From NCBI RefSeq assembly GCF_000220835.1, contig NZ_GL985606.1, positions 649,835 to 713,834 on the forward strand: a DNA stretch of 64,000 bases. The letters are read 5' to 3'. The translations under genes and the position numbers were made by a program. Source of the DNA: Actinomyces sp. oral taxon 448 str. F0400. GTDB taxonomy: Bacteria > Actinomycetota > Actinomycetes > Actinomycetales > Actinomycetaceae. The notes under the pieces are model-generated. The model was not told the DNA's origin and made no database searches. It saw nothing but the letters and a program-made list of their open reading frames with translations. Below are positions 17,938 to 27,032 of the stretch, in pieces. The first letter of the stretch is position 1; each line of letters begins with the position of its first letter.

Positions 17938-17967
17938 TCGAGTACCAAAGAATCGAGTACCAAAGAA
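17938..17967. repeat. 15-bp tandem duplication
   Basis: TCGAGTACCAAAGAA occurs twice head to tail (17938-17952 and 17953-17967). It lies just upstream of the CoiA-like remnant and the rightward remnant at 18001, in their shared upstream region. A 15-base unit keeps frame, so it would insert five residues if translated. Confidence 0.7.
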
Positions 17968-18000
17968 TTCGGGTCGCGGGCTGGCGGAATACTGACCGCA

Positions 18001-18479
18001 TGCAGCACACCTCAGCAGTCCTCCTGCCGACCTTCGCCCCGCCGAGTGGCGGTCAAGCTCGTGTCCTTCCGACCGCGGAGCACAGTTACGACAGAATCTG
18101 GCAAGAAGCCGAGTCGTGGCAGCGGAAGTCGTCGGACGCCTCGTCCGCCGAGATGATCGCAGACATGATGCCAGGCACCTCCGCCATCAAGGTACGGGTG
18201 CGCCGAAACGGTCAGGAGACACTGATCCACCCCGGTGAGGGGGTCGCCCCGCGCACGCCTAATCGCAAGGACTGGCTCTTCTTCGACCAGACCTCCAGGG
18301 CCTCCACGGGCGCCCGTGCCTGGACTCCACCGAGCGCAGGTTCCACCTCGGCGGCGAGCTCGGTGCCGCGATCACAACCGGCCTCCTCCAGACCGGCTCC
18401 CTCGTGAGGGTCGGCGACACCCGCGCCGTGCGAGTGGCCCGCGGGGTCGGCCACCTCGGCGAGGACCTCGGCGTCTGAG
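18001..18479 (+). pseudogene. Unrecognised frameshifted remnant
   Basis: An ATG at 18001 opens a frame that contains a protein-like stretch (EAESWQRKSSDASSAEMIAD, then GTSAIKVRVRRNGQETLIHP) but becomes low-complexity after about 18290. From there another frame gives a sensible tail ending at 18479 (LGGELGAAITTGLLQTGSLV, then RVARGVGHLGEDLGV). Both halves look coding, with a frame change near 18290-18300. No family was recognised; a MOSC-like beta fold is a weak guess for the tail. Confidence 0.35.
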
Positions 18480-18487
18480 CGCACGGA

Positions 18488-18832
18488 TCAGGCGGGCGTG
18501 TTCTCCTCGGCCCAGGTGCGCAGCGACCGCAGGGGTACCGCTGCGCTGCGGCCCAGGTTGGTGAGCTCGTACTCGACGCGCGCGGGCACCTCCGCATAGA
18601 CGGTTCGCGTGAGCAGCCCCTTGTCCTCCAGGCGACGCAGAGTCTGGGTGAGGACCTTGGGGCTGACGCCCTCGAGCCGGTCCCGGATCCTCCCGAAGCG
18701 CTGCGGCCCCTCTTCGAGCGTGCCGATCACCAGGGCCGTCCAGCGTTGGGCGAGCAGGTCGAGCATGTCTCGGCATGGGCACATCGCCGCGTAGACGTCA
18801 TTGCGGTCACACGAGGAGGCAGTCGCAGTCAC
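18488..18832 (-). CDS. HxlR family transcriptional regulator
   Basis: About 114 residues. The HxlR winged helix is clear: CPCRDMLDLLAQRWTALVIG, then EGPQRFGRIRDRL, then LTQTLRRLEDKGLLTRTVY. The conserved N-terminal Cys often senses electrophiles or oxidants in this family. GTG 18832 gives a usual-length N-terminus and leaves the palindrome at 18834 just upstream; an alternative GTG at 18880 would add 16 residues across that palindrome. It is divergent from a quinone-oxidoreductase-like gene, the usual target for HxlR. Confidence 0.85.
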   Translation of the reverse strand: MTATASSCDRNDVYAAMCPCRDMLDLLAQRWTALVIGTLEEGPQRFGRIRDRLEGVSPKVLTQTLRRLEDKGLLTRTVYAEVPARVEYELTNLGRSAAVPLRSLRTWAEENTPA

Positions 18833-18833
18833 A

Positions 18834-18846
18834 GTACCGATGGTAC
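18834..18846. promoter_or_regulatory. Palindromic operator candidate between hxlR-type gene and oxidoreductase
   Basis: GTACC-GAT-GGTAC at 18834-18846 is a perfect inverted repeat with a 3-base centre. It is immediately upstream of the preferred HxlR start and 58 bases before the divergent oxidoreductase. HxlR proteins commonly bind such sites to repress both genes. Confidence 0.65.
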
Positions 18847-18903
18847 CCAACGGGAAGTAAGGGTCCTTGCAGGAAACCACGCTCCGTAGGGGACCGTGGG
18901 CCC

Positions 18904-19908
18904 ATGAGCACCACGACCGCCATCGGCTACCGCCGCGCTCTACCCGTCACCGACCCCGACTGCCTCCTCACCGAGGACGTCCCCGTCCCCGAGCTGCGGC
19001 CCCACGACCTCCTCGTCGAGGTCGAGGCCGTCTCCGTCAACCCCGTTGACGTCAAGCTCCGCGCTGGGGCCGTGCCGGATGGGCTGCGCGTCCTCGGCTT
19101 CGACGCCGCGGGCACCGTCCGTGCCGTGGGCGAGGCCGTCACCCTCTTCGCGGTCGGCGATGAGGTCTACTACGCTGGCGCCATCAACCGCCCCGGAACC
19201 AACCAGCGACTTCAGGCCGTCGACGAGCGGCTCGTCGGCCGCAAGCCGACGACCCTCACCATGGCCCAGGCCGCCGCCCTGCCCCTGACGGTGATCACCG
19301 CCTGGGAGGCTCTCTTCGACCACCTGGGACTCACTTCCGACTCCTCGGGACGACTCCTCATCGTCGGCGCCACCGGCGGCGTCGGCATCGCCATGACGCA
19401 GCTCGCCGCGGCTCTCGTGCCCGGCGTCGAGGTTATCGCCACCGCCTCTGGTCCAGAGCGTGCCGAGCTCATCAGGAGCCTCGGCGCCGCCCACGTCGTC
19501 AACCACCACGGGGACCTTGAGAGGCAGGTTCGTGCGATCGCGCCCGACGGCGTCGACTGGCTCTTCACCGCCTACTCCGAGGGGCAGGTGGCGCTGTACG
19601 GCCAGATCGTCGCCCCCTTCGGCCGCGTCGTCGCCATCGACGACGGCTCCCGCGACGTGGCGCCGCTGAAGAGCCGGGCGATCTCCTGGCACTGGGAGTT
19701 CATGTTCGCGCGCTCCCTGCACCACGCCTGCGACATGGTGGCCCAGCACGAACTCCTCGACGCTGTCGCTGAGCTTGTCGACGCTGGTCGTCTGCACCCC
19801 GTCATCGAAGCCGAGCTCACCCCGATCAACGTCGCCAACCTCGTGCGCGCCCACGAGGCCGTCGAGACTGGGCACCTCGCAGGCAAGGTCGTCCTGCACG
19901 GGTGGTGA
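18904..19908 (+). CDS. Zinc-type alcohol dehydrogenase-like NADP-dependent oxidoreductase
   Basis: 334 residues, MDR superfamily, quinone-oxidoreductase-like branch. The N-terminal GroES-like fold has VSVNPVDVKLRAG and LGFDAAGTVRAVGEAV; the Rossmann fold has LLIVGATGGVGIAMTQLAA. The catalytic zinc ligands of true alcohol dehydrogenases are absent, as in QOR proteins. It likely reduces quinones or reactive enals with NADPH. Start ATG 18904; the upstream GTACC palindrome and the divergent HxlR gene suggest induction by electrophile stress. Confidence 0.88.
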   Translation: MSTTTAIGYRRALPVTDPDCLLTEDVPVPELRPHDLLVEVEAVSVNPVDVKLRAGAVPDGLRVLGFDAAGTVRAVGEAVTLFAVGDEVYYAGAINRPGTNQRLQAVDERLVGRKPTTLTMAQAAALPLTVITAWEALFDHLGLTSDSSGRLLIVGATGGVGIAMTQLAAALVPGVEVIATASGPERAELIRSLGAAHVVNHHGDLERQVRAIAPDGVDWLFTAYSEGQVALYGQIVAPFGRVVAIDDGSRDVAPLKSRAISWHWEFMFARSLHHACDMVAQHELLDAVAELVDAGRLHPVIEAELTPINVANLVRAHEAVETGHLAGKVVLHGW

Positions 19909-20285
19909 GCCGGCGCGGGACTCGCCCTGACTAGCACGATCGGTGCCTCACATGTAGGCAACTCGACGGAGTTCATCATGGAGCAGTTGATACTGCGTGG
20001 TTCGAAGCTTGCATGTACTGACCGGGCACATTGATCGAGGCTTGCTGCACGGGACCGCCCTTCAGAACGCGTGCGTGGTCGAAGCCCCAACGACGGTGTC
20101 TCCGGTCGTAGTTTCGTCGTAGCCCACCCGGACGGGAATCTCGTGCGGGTCGTGCCTCGTGGACCGATCGGCGCCGCGGGGCATGCCCCGTCGAGGGGAG
20201 GAAACAGGGCGGTGTCCTGATCGTTCCGATGGGTGGCCTGGGAATCCCTCGCTATGAGCCCTGGACGCACGAGAGCCTTGACGGC
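19909..20285. other. 377-base gap with a possible small gene remnant
   Basis: No complete gene was found. On the minus strand a frame ending at 20062 reads HEIPVRVGYDETTTGDTVVG and has protein-like composition, but it has no sensible upstream part, so it may be the tail of a lost gene. A GGTTCGA motif near 20000 resembles a tRNA T-loop but has no matching stem. Confidence 0.35.
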
Positions 20286-20834
20286 ATGAACACCGCACTC
20301 GTCGTGATCGACGTCCAGGACTCGTTCCGCCTACAGCCCTCGTGGGCCGACATCTCCCTGCCCGACATCGTCACCCGCACCCAGCACCTGATCGAGGCGG
20401 CCCGCGCCCGCGGCGAACTGGTGGCCTGGGTGCTCCACCACTCGCCCGGCACCGGATCGCCGTTCGACCCCGACGGCGGGCTGTGCGTCCTGCAGCCCGG
20501 CCTCGAAGCATCCGAGGGTGACATCCAGGTGACCAAGACCAGCCACAACGCGTTCACCACCACCAACCTCGACCAGCAACTGCGCCGTCGCGGCATCACC
20601 CGGCTCCGGATCTGCGGGATCCGCACCGAGCAGTGCGTCGAGACCACCACCCGTCTGGCCAGCGATACGGGCTATGACGTGGAGCTCGTCGCCGACGCCT
20701 GCGCCACCCATCCCCTGCCCTTCGCGGACGGCACCGGCGTGCTATCCGCCGACCAGGTCACGCAGCGCACCCTGGCCGCACTGGCCGGACGGTTCGCGAC
20801 GATCACCACCATCGACCAGGTCGTGCAAGGCTGA
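20286..20834 (+). CDS. Isochorismatase-family cysteine hydrolase
   Basis: 182 residues. The catalytic triad positions are visible: Asp in ALVVIDVQDSF, Lys in QVTKTSHNAF and Cys in CGIRTEQCVETT, with the conserved cis-peptide region before it. The substrate is not defined (nicotinamidase-like or isochorismatase-like hydrolases share this core). The frame is open upstream, but ATG 20286 gives the family N-terminus. It is followed by a broken GlxA-type regulator gene, a pairing common in actinobacteria, where the regulator controls the hydrolase. Confidence 0.88.
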   Translation: MNTALVVIDVQDSFRLQPSWADISLPDIVTRTQHLIEAARARGELVAWVLHHSPGTGSPFDPDGGLCVLQPGLEASEGDIQVTKTSHNAFTTTNLDQQLRRRGITRLRICGIRTEQCVETTTRLASDTGYDVELVADACATHPLPFADGTGVLSADQVTQRTLAALAGRFATITTIDQVVQG

Positions 20835-20839
20835 GACCC

Positions 20840-21355
20840 GTGATCACCTGCGCCGCCGAACTCACCGATGGCGGCTACCGGGTCGACTACGTCGCCGACC
20901 AGCCCCTGACCCCCACCCACCAGGGCCTGCCCCTGGTCGCTAACACCACCTGGCCCGCTCTTGAACCGCATGACCTGGTCGTGGTGCCCGGCTGGAACCA
21001 GGTCGTCCCCGACCCCCTCAACGACCAGATGCTCGGCCATGTCGCGGCGCACTGGGCCTGCGGCGGGCACGTCGCGAGCATCTGCGCCGGTGCGCTGCTG
21101 CTGGCCCGGGCCGGGATCCTCGACGACCCCACCAACCCACCACTCACCCTCGACGAGCTCGGCCGTCGACTCGGTATGGCCGGCCGCACCCTCGCCCGCC
21201 ACTTCAAGGCGGCCACCGGCCTGACCTCACAGGCCTACGTCACTGCCGCCCGCCGCGAACACGCCACCGCCCTCCACGACCGCGGCTGGACCTGGCAGGC
21301 CGCCGCCCGAGCCGTGGGCTACGCCGACGCTCGCTCCCTAAGGCACCGTGACTGA
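20840..21355 (+). pseudogene. GlxA-type regulator with large internal deletion
   Basis: The 171-residue frame joins part of a DJ-1/PfpI-like domain (DLVVVPGWNQVVPD, then GGHVASICAGALLLARAGIL with the nucleophile-elbow Cys) directly to an AraC-type DNA-binding domain (LTLDELGRRLGMAGRTLARH, then AARAVGYADARSLRH). Normal GlxA-like proteins are about 320 residues. Here roughly the first 30 residues and about 100 residues of the middle are missing, and the end is cut short. It starts five bases after the hydrolase stop. It is probably not functional, though a minimal DNA-binding protein could still be made. Confidence 0.7.
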
Positions 21356-21399
21356 CCAGCCCCGTGACGGCCGCCGCGGCGACGCGCCCGGGGGGCACT

Positions 21400-21809
21400 C
21401 CAGACGCGAAGCGGCGTGCCGGGAGCACGTCAGCAGGTTCACGCAAGACGTATCGCTCGGACGTGGTCAGGGCATCGTGCATGCGCTGCGCAACCGTTGA
21501 GACCAGCTCGTCGGCCCGGAGAACCGGGCCTATCTGGTCAACGGGTCCGTCCTCATCACCGGTGACGAGCACCCGGACATCTCTGCACCCATCGACACCC
21601 TCGTCATCCCGATCGACGCTCCCTGGATCCGGGCGACGGACCACATCGCCTACGTCCAACGCGTCCGGCCGCGCCGTGTCATCGCCGTCCATGACGGGCT
21701 CGTCAACGACGACGGTCTCGCCGTGGCACGGGCCGTGCTGGGGTCGCCCCGATGTAAGGGTGTCGACGACGTGATCTTCCCCGCAGTCGGGGAGAAGGCG
21801 TCCCTTTGA
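21400..21809 (+). pseudogene. Remnant of an MBL-fold metallohydrolase
   Basis: From about 21500 to the TGA at 21807 one frame gives a convincing C-terminal part: NRAYLVNGSVLITGDEHPDI, then HIAYVQRVRPRRVIAVHDGL, the last Asp being in a metal-site position for MBL hydrolases of the UlaG/L-ascorbate-lactonase-like kind. An in-frame TGA at 21498-21500 interrupts it, and no N-terminal HxHxDH motif is present upstream. It therefore looks like a truncated, decayed gene. Confidence 0.55.
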
Positions 21810-21831
21810 GTGCGTGACCGGTGACTGGGGC

Positions 21832-22284
21832 TCAGCGGGCCCCGACGTCGAGTCCCGCTTCGCTCAGCGCGGCCGCGACGACGCCGTCACCCTCCCGTAC
21901 GGTCCCGGAGAAGGTGCCGTCGTAGACACGGCCCGCGCCGCAGGAGGGACTGAGGTCCTTGAGGACAGCGCGCCTCGCCCCGAGTTCGACCGCCCGCCGG
22001 GCGACGGCTGCGGCGCCGTTAACGAAGGCCGCGGTCACGTCCTCACCGGTGTCGGTGAGCACTCGTGCTCGGCCGGCCAGGACGTCAGCGCCGTCCGCTC
22101 CCGGCTCGATCTCCGCCGGCGGCCGGGGCGTGGGGAGCCCACCGAGGACCTCGGCGCACAGGGGGACGGCGCGTCCCTGGGCGACGGCGGCGACGACCTC
22201 GGGATGAGGCTTCGCGGCGCCGTCGTAGCGGCAAGGGATGCCGGCCAGGCAGGCGGAAACGATCACGGGCGCGGGGGTGCTCAC
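21832..22284 (-). CDS. DUF523 domain-containing protein
   Basis: 150 residues. The DUF523 signature is present: VSACLAGIPCRYDG at the N-terminus with two Cys, PLCAEVLGGLPTPRPPAEI in the middle and VLKDLSPSCG near the end. The conserved Cys suggest metal or cluster binding; the biochemical role of the family is not settled. The frame is open upstream, but GTG 22284 gives the normal N-terminus. It is intact although its neighbours on both sides are remnants. Confidence 0.85.
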   Translation of the reverse strand: MSTPAPVIVSACLAGIPCRYDGAAKPHPEVVAAVAQGRAVPLCAEVLGGLPTPRPPAEIEPGADGADVLAGRARVLTDTGEDVTAAFVNGAAAVARRAVELGARRAVLKDLSPSCGAGRVYDGTFSGTVREGDGVVAAALSEAGLDVGAR

Positions 22285-22686
22285 CCAGCGAGTGTCCCAC
22301 GGCGCGGGCGACGCCGAGGGTGCGGCGGGAACTGTCGCGACGCCACGGGGCGCACCGCGTCCCGGTTCTTCCAAGAGAGCAGGCACGTGTGTTGATGAGC
22401 TGGCTCTAGGTGTACTTGATCGGGGGCGTTGATCAACCGCAGGAGCGCGGCCGTTTCCTACGTGGTCGATCTCCTCCAATCCACCGTTGAGGGTGCTAGT
22501 GGGCACCGGACGTCTTGAGGCAACGCTCGCCCATTGGCAGATCCGTGGTGTGACGTCCGAGGACCCATACTTCTCCGCCCTCCACGCCCGGGAACCTCGT
22601 GAGAATCCCACGAATCCAAGCCAGCGTCCGATATCGACCGTTTTTGGGCACCCCACTACGCGCCGTGCGATACACGACCACAGTCC
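22285..22686. other. 402-base stretch without a supported gene
   Basis: Short protein-like stretches occur in more than one frame (for example SAAVSYVVDLLQSTVEG on the plus strand near 22445-22500) but none has a start, stop and family match together. It reads as decayed sequence between DUF523 and the next remnant. Confidence 0.35.
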
Positions 22687-23034
22687 CTGTTCAATACGAG
22701 ACCCTGTCGGCTACCGCACCAGGCAGGTCGCCTCCTATCTTGAGGAGACCTTCGGCTCCTCGGGCCTGAGGGTCGAGGTCGTTGCGCAGGTCCCCGACCT
22801 CGACGTCAAGATCATCCACCTCTGTGGACCCGTGAAGGGCGCATCGACCTGGGCGAGACCCTGGAGCAGGCGCTGGTCCGGTACGGCGCCTCCAAGGTGC
22901 AGGTGTGCCCCGTGCCCGGACAGCCCGAGGTCTGCGGCGGCATCTTCCTGGGCGGGCGCGAGCCCGAGTTCGTCCTCATGGCTGGCGAGAACCCGCCCGG
23001 CTGGGACCAGCTCATGAACACCCAGGCGCACTAA
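22687..23034 (+). pseudogene. Unrecognised gene remnant with a frameshift
   Basis: One frame gives YLEETFGSSGLRVEVVAQVP and DLDVKIIHLCGP up to about 22835. The next frame continues sensibly with DLGETLEQALVRYGASKVQV, VCGGIFLGGREPEFVLMAGE and a TAA at about 23032-23034. The two halves fit one protein of about 110 residues broken by a single frame change. No family was recognised. Confidence 0.4.
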
Positions 23035-23153
23035 TCGCCAACCCGCGTCGGCCACACGAGCCGATCTCCGCTCGTAGGTCGCCTGCCCTGGCGCCTTCGA
23101 CTGCACACCGCCCCTACCTGTGAAGGGGGCCCGCTGCAGGGCGCCCCTGTAAC

Positions 23154-23522
23154 TCAGGCGCTGGGCTCGGCGTCGTCGGCGGCGACGTCGCGTTTCATCC
23201 AGGGCGCCCCCCAACACATCAGCCTCCAGCTGCCTTCGTCGAGCCCAGGTACCTGTACCTGTCCGCCCTCGTTCTGGTAGACCCAGCGCAGTGCGGGATG
23301 GAAGACCTCGTCATTGATCGTGAGCGTGACGTGGACGAGGCAAACCGCGGCGCTCTGCTCGGCCAAGGTGTCGATCTGGTAGCTCGTGAGCTCCTCGGTC
23401 GCGTAGTCACCCTTGATCCGCTTGGGGGACATCGCTGGCCCGCCGGCGGATGGCGCGACCATCGAGGCGATCCTGTCCCAGCGGCAGTTGTCCCACGCCG
23501 CCAGGAACTCAGATGTCGCCAC
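23154..23522 (-). CDS. Hypothetical protein, 122 residues
   Basis: A continuous frame with mixed, soluble-protein composition (FLAAWDNCRWDRIASMVAPS, then AAVCLVHVTLTINDEVFHPA). No signal peptide or membrane helix is seen and no family was recognised; an NTF2-like fold is possible from the hydrophobic pattern only. The ATG at 23522 overlaps the broken end of a transposase remnant, so it may have gained that start after rearrangement and could be a fragment of a larger gene. Confidence 0.45.
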   Translation of the reverse strand: MATSEFLAAWDNCRWDRIASMVAPSAGGPAMSPKRIKGDYATEELTSYQIDTLAEQSAAVCLVHVTLTINDEVFHPALRWVYQNEGGQVQVPGLDEGSWRLMCWGAPWMKRDVAADDAEPSA

Positions 23523-24113
23523 GTAGGGTCAGCTCCGTGTTCATCCACTGACCCGTGGCCTCATCCAGCGCGAAGACGTCCAGCCTGGTCGTGTCCAGCT
23601 CGACGAACTGCCCCGGCCGGTCCGCACGCAAGCGCCCCAGGACCCCGTGAGGAGCCTCCGCCCGCGACCGGAGCTGCTTCGCCGACCCGAAGGTGTCCAA
23701 TCCCTTGGACAGCAGCTTCACCCGGCGGTAGCGGTCGATGCCGACGGGATCCGAGCGTCCGGATCACGCCGCGCGCACTCCTCCCCGGCCAGCCGGATCA
23801 CCTGCCGCGTCGGAGGATTGGACCGGTACGTCATCGACTCGAGCACCTCGACGCACGCCTCGTCCCATACGGCGAACTGGCCCGCCGGCCGGGCCGCGAC
23901 ACGGCGGTCGTCCACCAGCCCCGCCGGCCCCTGGGACTCCCACAGGTCGACCTGACGCCTGACGGTGCGTGGCGACACCCCCAGCTCGGCAGCCGCCTGC
24001 TCGTAGCGACGCTCAAGAGCCGTGCCCTGGGCCCCGATCACCAGCCGCTGGTAGATCTCGGCCTCCCGTTCCACCTGCTCACGCTGCGACGTCTCAAGAC
24101 TGGCGAGCTTGAC
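23509..24113 (-). pseudogene. Truncated Mu-type (rve) transposase
   Basis: The first part (24113 down to about 23740) carries a helix-turn-helix typical of Mu/IS-type transposases (YEQAAAELGVSPRTVRRQVD, then WESQGPAGLVDDR). After a frame change near 23720-23740 the second part gives LSKGLDTFGSAKQLRSR and DRPGQFVELDTTRLDVFALD, the start of the rve catalytic core with its first Asp. It ends at a stop at 23509 before the remaining catalytic residues. The element is dead; no terminal repeats were found. Confidence 0.65.
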
Positions 24114-24267
24114 CTGGCCCGAGGAACCCGTCCCTAGTCTCCCACAGCTCACCGGCCCACACCAACACGGTGATCGCAGCCATTTGGCCAAGAAGGATGG
24201 GAATTTAGACGTGACGCAGCCCATAATCGCTGTCGAGCTCCTGTGGAATAACGCGTCTCTCGTTAAG

Positions 24268-24288
24268 GTTGAGCTCATCAGACTCAAG
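24268..24288. promoter_or_regulatory. HAIR element (HspR operator) before dnaK
   Basis: GTTGAGC-N7-ACTCAAG matches the HspR-binding HAIR consensus CTTGAGT-N7-ACTCAAG in 12 of 14 arm bases. It is about 105 bases before the dnaK ATG. A consensus TTGACA lies at 24305-24310, but no good -10 was seen at the right distance. hspR is the last gene of this operon, so negative feedback is expected. Confidence 0.8.
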
Positions 24289-24392
24289 GGTTCGACGTGT
24301 GAAGTTGACACAGTTCAGCTCAAGCACAACCCTGAGTGCGTACTACTCACCATCGACCATCGCTCCGTCAGGGGCAGCAAGGAGTTCCGCAT

Positions 24393-26249
24393 ATGGCACG
24401 CGCCGTCGGTATCGATCTCGGTACCACCAACTCCGCCATCGCCGTCCTCGAGGGCGGCGAGCCCACCATTATCCCCAACGCCGAGGGCGGCCGTACGACC
24501 CCCTCCGTCGTCGCCTTCTCCAAGTCCGGCGAGATCCTCGTCGGCGAGATCGCCAAGCGTCAGGCGGTCACCAACGTCGACCGCACCATCTCCTCGGTCA
24601 AGCGCCACATGGGCACCGACTGGTCCGTCGAGATCGACGGCAAGAAGTACACCGCCCAGGAGATCAGCGCTCGCATCCTGGCCAAGCTGAAGACCGACGC
24701 CGAGGCCTACCTGGGCGAGCCCGTCACCAATGCGGTCATCACCGTCCCGGCCTACTTCAACGACGCCGAGCGCCAGGCCACCAAGGAGGCCGGCACCATC
24801 GCGGGTCTGACCGTGGACCGCATCGTCAACGAGCCCACCGCCGCGGCCCTGGCCTACGGCCTGGACAAGGGCAAGGAGGACGAGCTCATCCTCGTCTTCG
24901 ACCTGGGCGGCGGTACCTTCGACGTCTCCCTGCTCGAGGTCGGCAAGGACGACGACGGCTTCTCCACCATCCAGGTGCGCGCCACCAACGGCGACAACCG
25001 CCTGGGCGGCGACGACTGGGACGCCCGCATCGTCGACTGGCTCGTCAAGCAGGTCAAGAACAAGGACGGCATCGACCTGTCCAAGGACAAGATCGCCATG
25101 CAGCGTCTGCGCGACGCCGCTGAGCAGGCCAAGAAGGAGCTGTCCTCCGCGACCTCCACGAACATCAACCTGCAGTACCTGTCCATGAGCGAGTCCGGCC
25201 CCATCCACCTCGATGAGAAGCTCACCCGCTCCAACTTCCAGGAGATGACCGCGGACCTGCTCGAGCGCACCAAGATCCCGTTCCACAACGTCATCAAGGA
25301 CGCCGGGGTCAAGGTCTCCGACATCGACCACGTGGTCCTCGTGGGCGGCTCCACCCGCATGCCCGCCGTCACCGAGGTGGTGCGCGAGCTGACCGGCAAG
25401 GAGCCCAACAAGGGCGTCAACCCCGATGAGGTCGTCGCCATCGGCGCCGCCCTGCAGGCCGGCGTCATCCAAGGCGACCGCAACGACGTTCTGCTCATCG
25501 ACGTCACGCCCCTGTCCCTCGGCATCGAGACCAAGGGCGGCGTCATGACCAAGCTCATCGAGCGCAACACGGCCATTCCGACTCAACGCAGCGAGGTCTT
25601 CTCCACCGCTGAGGACAATCAGCCCTCCGTGCTCATCCAGGTCTACCAGGGCGAACGCGAGTTCGCTCGCGACAACAAACCGCTGGGGACCTTCGAACTG
25701 ACCGGTATCGCTCCGGCTCCCCGCGGCATTCCGCAGATCGAGGTCTCCTTCGACATCGACGCCAACGGCATCGTTCACGTCTCCGCCAAGGACCGCGGCA
25801 CCGGCAAGGAGCAGTCGATGACCATCTCCGGCGGCTCCGCCCTGCCCAAGGAGGACATCGACCGCATGGTCAAGGAGGCCGAGGCCCACGCCGAGGAGGA
25901 CAAGAAGCGCCGCGAGGACGCCGAGACCCGCAACACCGCCGAGCAGCAGGCCTACTCCATCGAGAAGCTCCTGAAGGACAACAAGGACAAGCTGCCCGAG
26001 GATGTCCACTCCGAGGTCCAGACCGCCGTCGACGGGCTCAAGAAGGCGCTCGAGGGTTCCGACATCGAGCCGGTCAGAGCCGCTCAGGACAAGCTGAACG
26101 ACGTCGCTCAGAAGATCGGTGAGGCCCTCTACCAGCACGAGCAGTCCGCGCAGGCGCAGGCCTCCGCCTCCTCATCCTCCTCCGAGGCTCCGGCCGAGGA
26201 CGACGGCATCGTCGACGCCGAGATCATCGACGACGAGGACGCCAAGTGA
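24393..26249 (+). CDS. dnaK: Molecular chaperone DnaK (Hsp70)
   Basis: 618 residues. The ATPase domain has [19 protein letters not shown], the phosphate loop [14 protein letters not shown] and [13 protein letters not shown]; the substrate-binding domain follows the [18 protein letters not shown] linker region, and the C-terminus is an acidic tail ending in EIIDDEDAK. It folds client proteins with GrpE and DnaJ encoded next. ATG 24393 follows AAGGAG at 24379-24384. The stop overlaps the grpE start (GTGA). The HAIR element upstream indicates HspR control. Confidence 0.98.
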   Translation: MARAVGIDLGTTNSAIAVLEGGEPTIIPNAEGGRTTPSVVAFSKSGEILVGEIAKRQAVTNVDRTISSVKRHMGTDWSVEIDGKKYTAQEISARILAKLKTDAEAYLGEPVTNAVITVPAYFNDAERQATKEAGTIAGLTVDRIVNEPTAAALAYGLDKGKEDELILVFDLGGGTFDVSLLEVGKDDDGFSTIQVRATNGDNRLGGDDWDARIVDWLVKQVKNKDGIDLSKDKIAMQRLRDAAEQAKKELSSATSTNINLQYLSMSESGPIHLDEKLTRSNFQEMTADLLERTKIPFHNVIKDAGVKVSDIDHVVLVGGSTRMPAVTEVVRELTGKEPNKGVNPDEVVAIGAALQAGVIQGDRNDVLLIDVTPLSLGIETKGGVMTKLIERNTAIPTQRSEVFSTAEDNQPSVLIQVYQGEREFARDNKPLGTFELTGIAPAPRGIPQIEVSFDIDANGIVHVSAKDRGTGKEQSMTISGGSALPKEDIDRMVKEAEAHAEEDKKRREDAETRNTAEQQAYSIEKLLKDNKDKLPEDVHSEVQTAVDGLKKALEGSDIEPVRAAQDKLNDVAQKIGEALYQHEQSAQAQASASSSSSEAPAEDDGIVDAEIIDDEDAK

Positions 26250-26938
26250 GCACCGAAGGCACCGGACACGAGGACGCGGACGGCGAGGAGCGGGTCGACT
26301 CGGCCCTGGCCGACGACATCGAGTCCGCCTTCAACGGCGTCGTCCTGAACGAGTCGGGCAACCCGGTCGCCTCCGCGGAGGCGACCGGGGAGGCCGGGCC
26401 CGGCGCAGCCGACGACGGGGCCCGTGCGGTCCAGGACTCCGGGAACGCCGGGGACACTGCGGACTCCGGGCAGGCCGGGGAGAGCGAACTCGACCGGGCC
26501 CGGGCCGAGGCCGCCCGGGCGGCCGACGACCTGGCCCGCGCTCGCGCCGACCTGTACAACCTTCAGCAGGAGTACCAGGGCTTCGTGCGGCGTTCCCGCG
26601 AAGGCGCCGCCGGGCACCGAGAGGCCGGGCAGGCGGCCGTCGTCGAGGCCCTCATCCCGGTGCTCGACGAGATCGCTCTGGCCCGTCAGCACGGTGACCT
26701 GACCGGCACGTTCGAGACCACTGCGGACAAGCTCGAGGCGGTCCTGGCTGACAAGTTCGGTCTGGAGCGCTTCGGTCAGGAGGGCGAGCCCTTCGACCCG
26801 ACCATTCACGAGGCCCTCATGGCCACCGAATCGGACGAGGTGTCCGAACCGTCCATCGCCCTCGTGCTCCAACCCGGCTACCGCCTCGGTGAGCGCGTCG
26901 TACGAGCAGCCCGTGTCCAGGTCGTCAACCCGACCTGA
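26246..26938 (+). CDS. grpE: Nucleotide exchange factor GrpE
   Basis: 230 residues. The first 80 are low-complexity and acidic, longer than usual. Residues about 80-130 form the coiled-coil dimer helix ([20 protein letters not shown]), followed by [15 protein letters not shown] and the C-terminal beta wing with NPT at the end. It releases ADP from DnaK. GTG 26246 overlaps the dnaK stop, so translation is coupled. The 94 bases to dnaJ contain no gene. Confidence 0.93.
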   Translation: MSTEGTGHEDADGEERVDSALADDIESAFNGVVLNESGNPVASAEATGEAGPGAADDGARAVQDSGNAGDTADSGQAGESELDRARAEAARAADDLARARADLYNLQQEYQGFVRRSREGAAGHREAGQAAVVEALIPVLDEIALARQHGDLTGTFETTADKLEAVLADKFGLERFGQEGEPFDPTIHEALMATESDEVSEPSIALVLQPGYRLGERVVRAARVQVVNPT

Positions 26939-27032
26939 TGCCCGGGCCGGTAATGGGGGTGCCCGCAGCACAGCCGCATCAGAAGAAAGAACAAGACCCA
27001 CGACCACCACTCAGACAAGGAGGCGGTGACCC

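Noticed and set aside
19995..20020. GGTTCGA motif as a possible tRNA T-loop
   Set aside because: The flanking bases do not form a T-stem, and no acceptor or anticodon arm was found around it.
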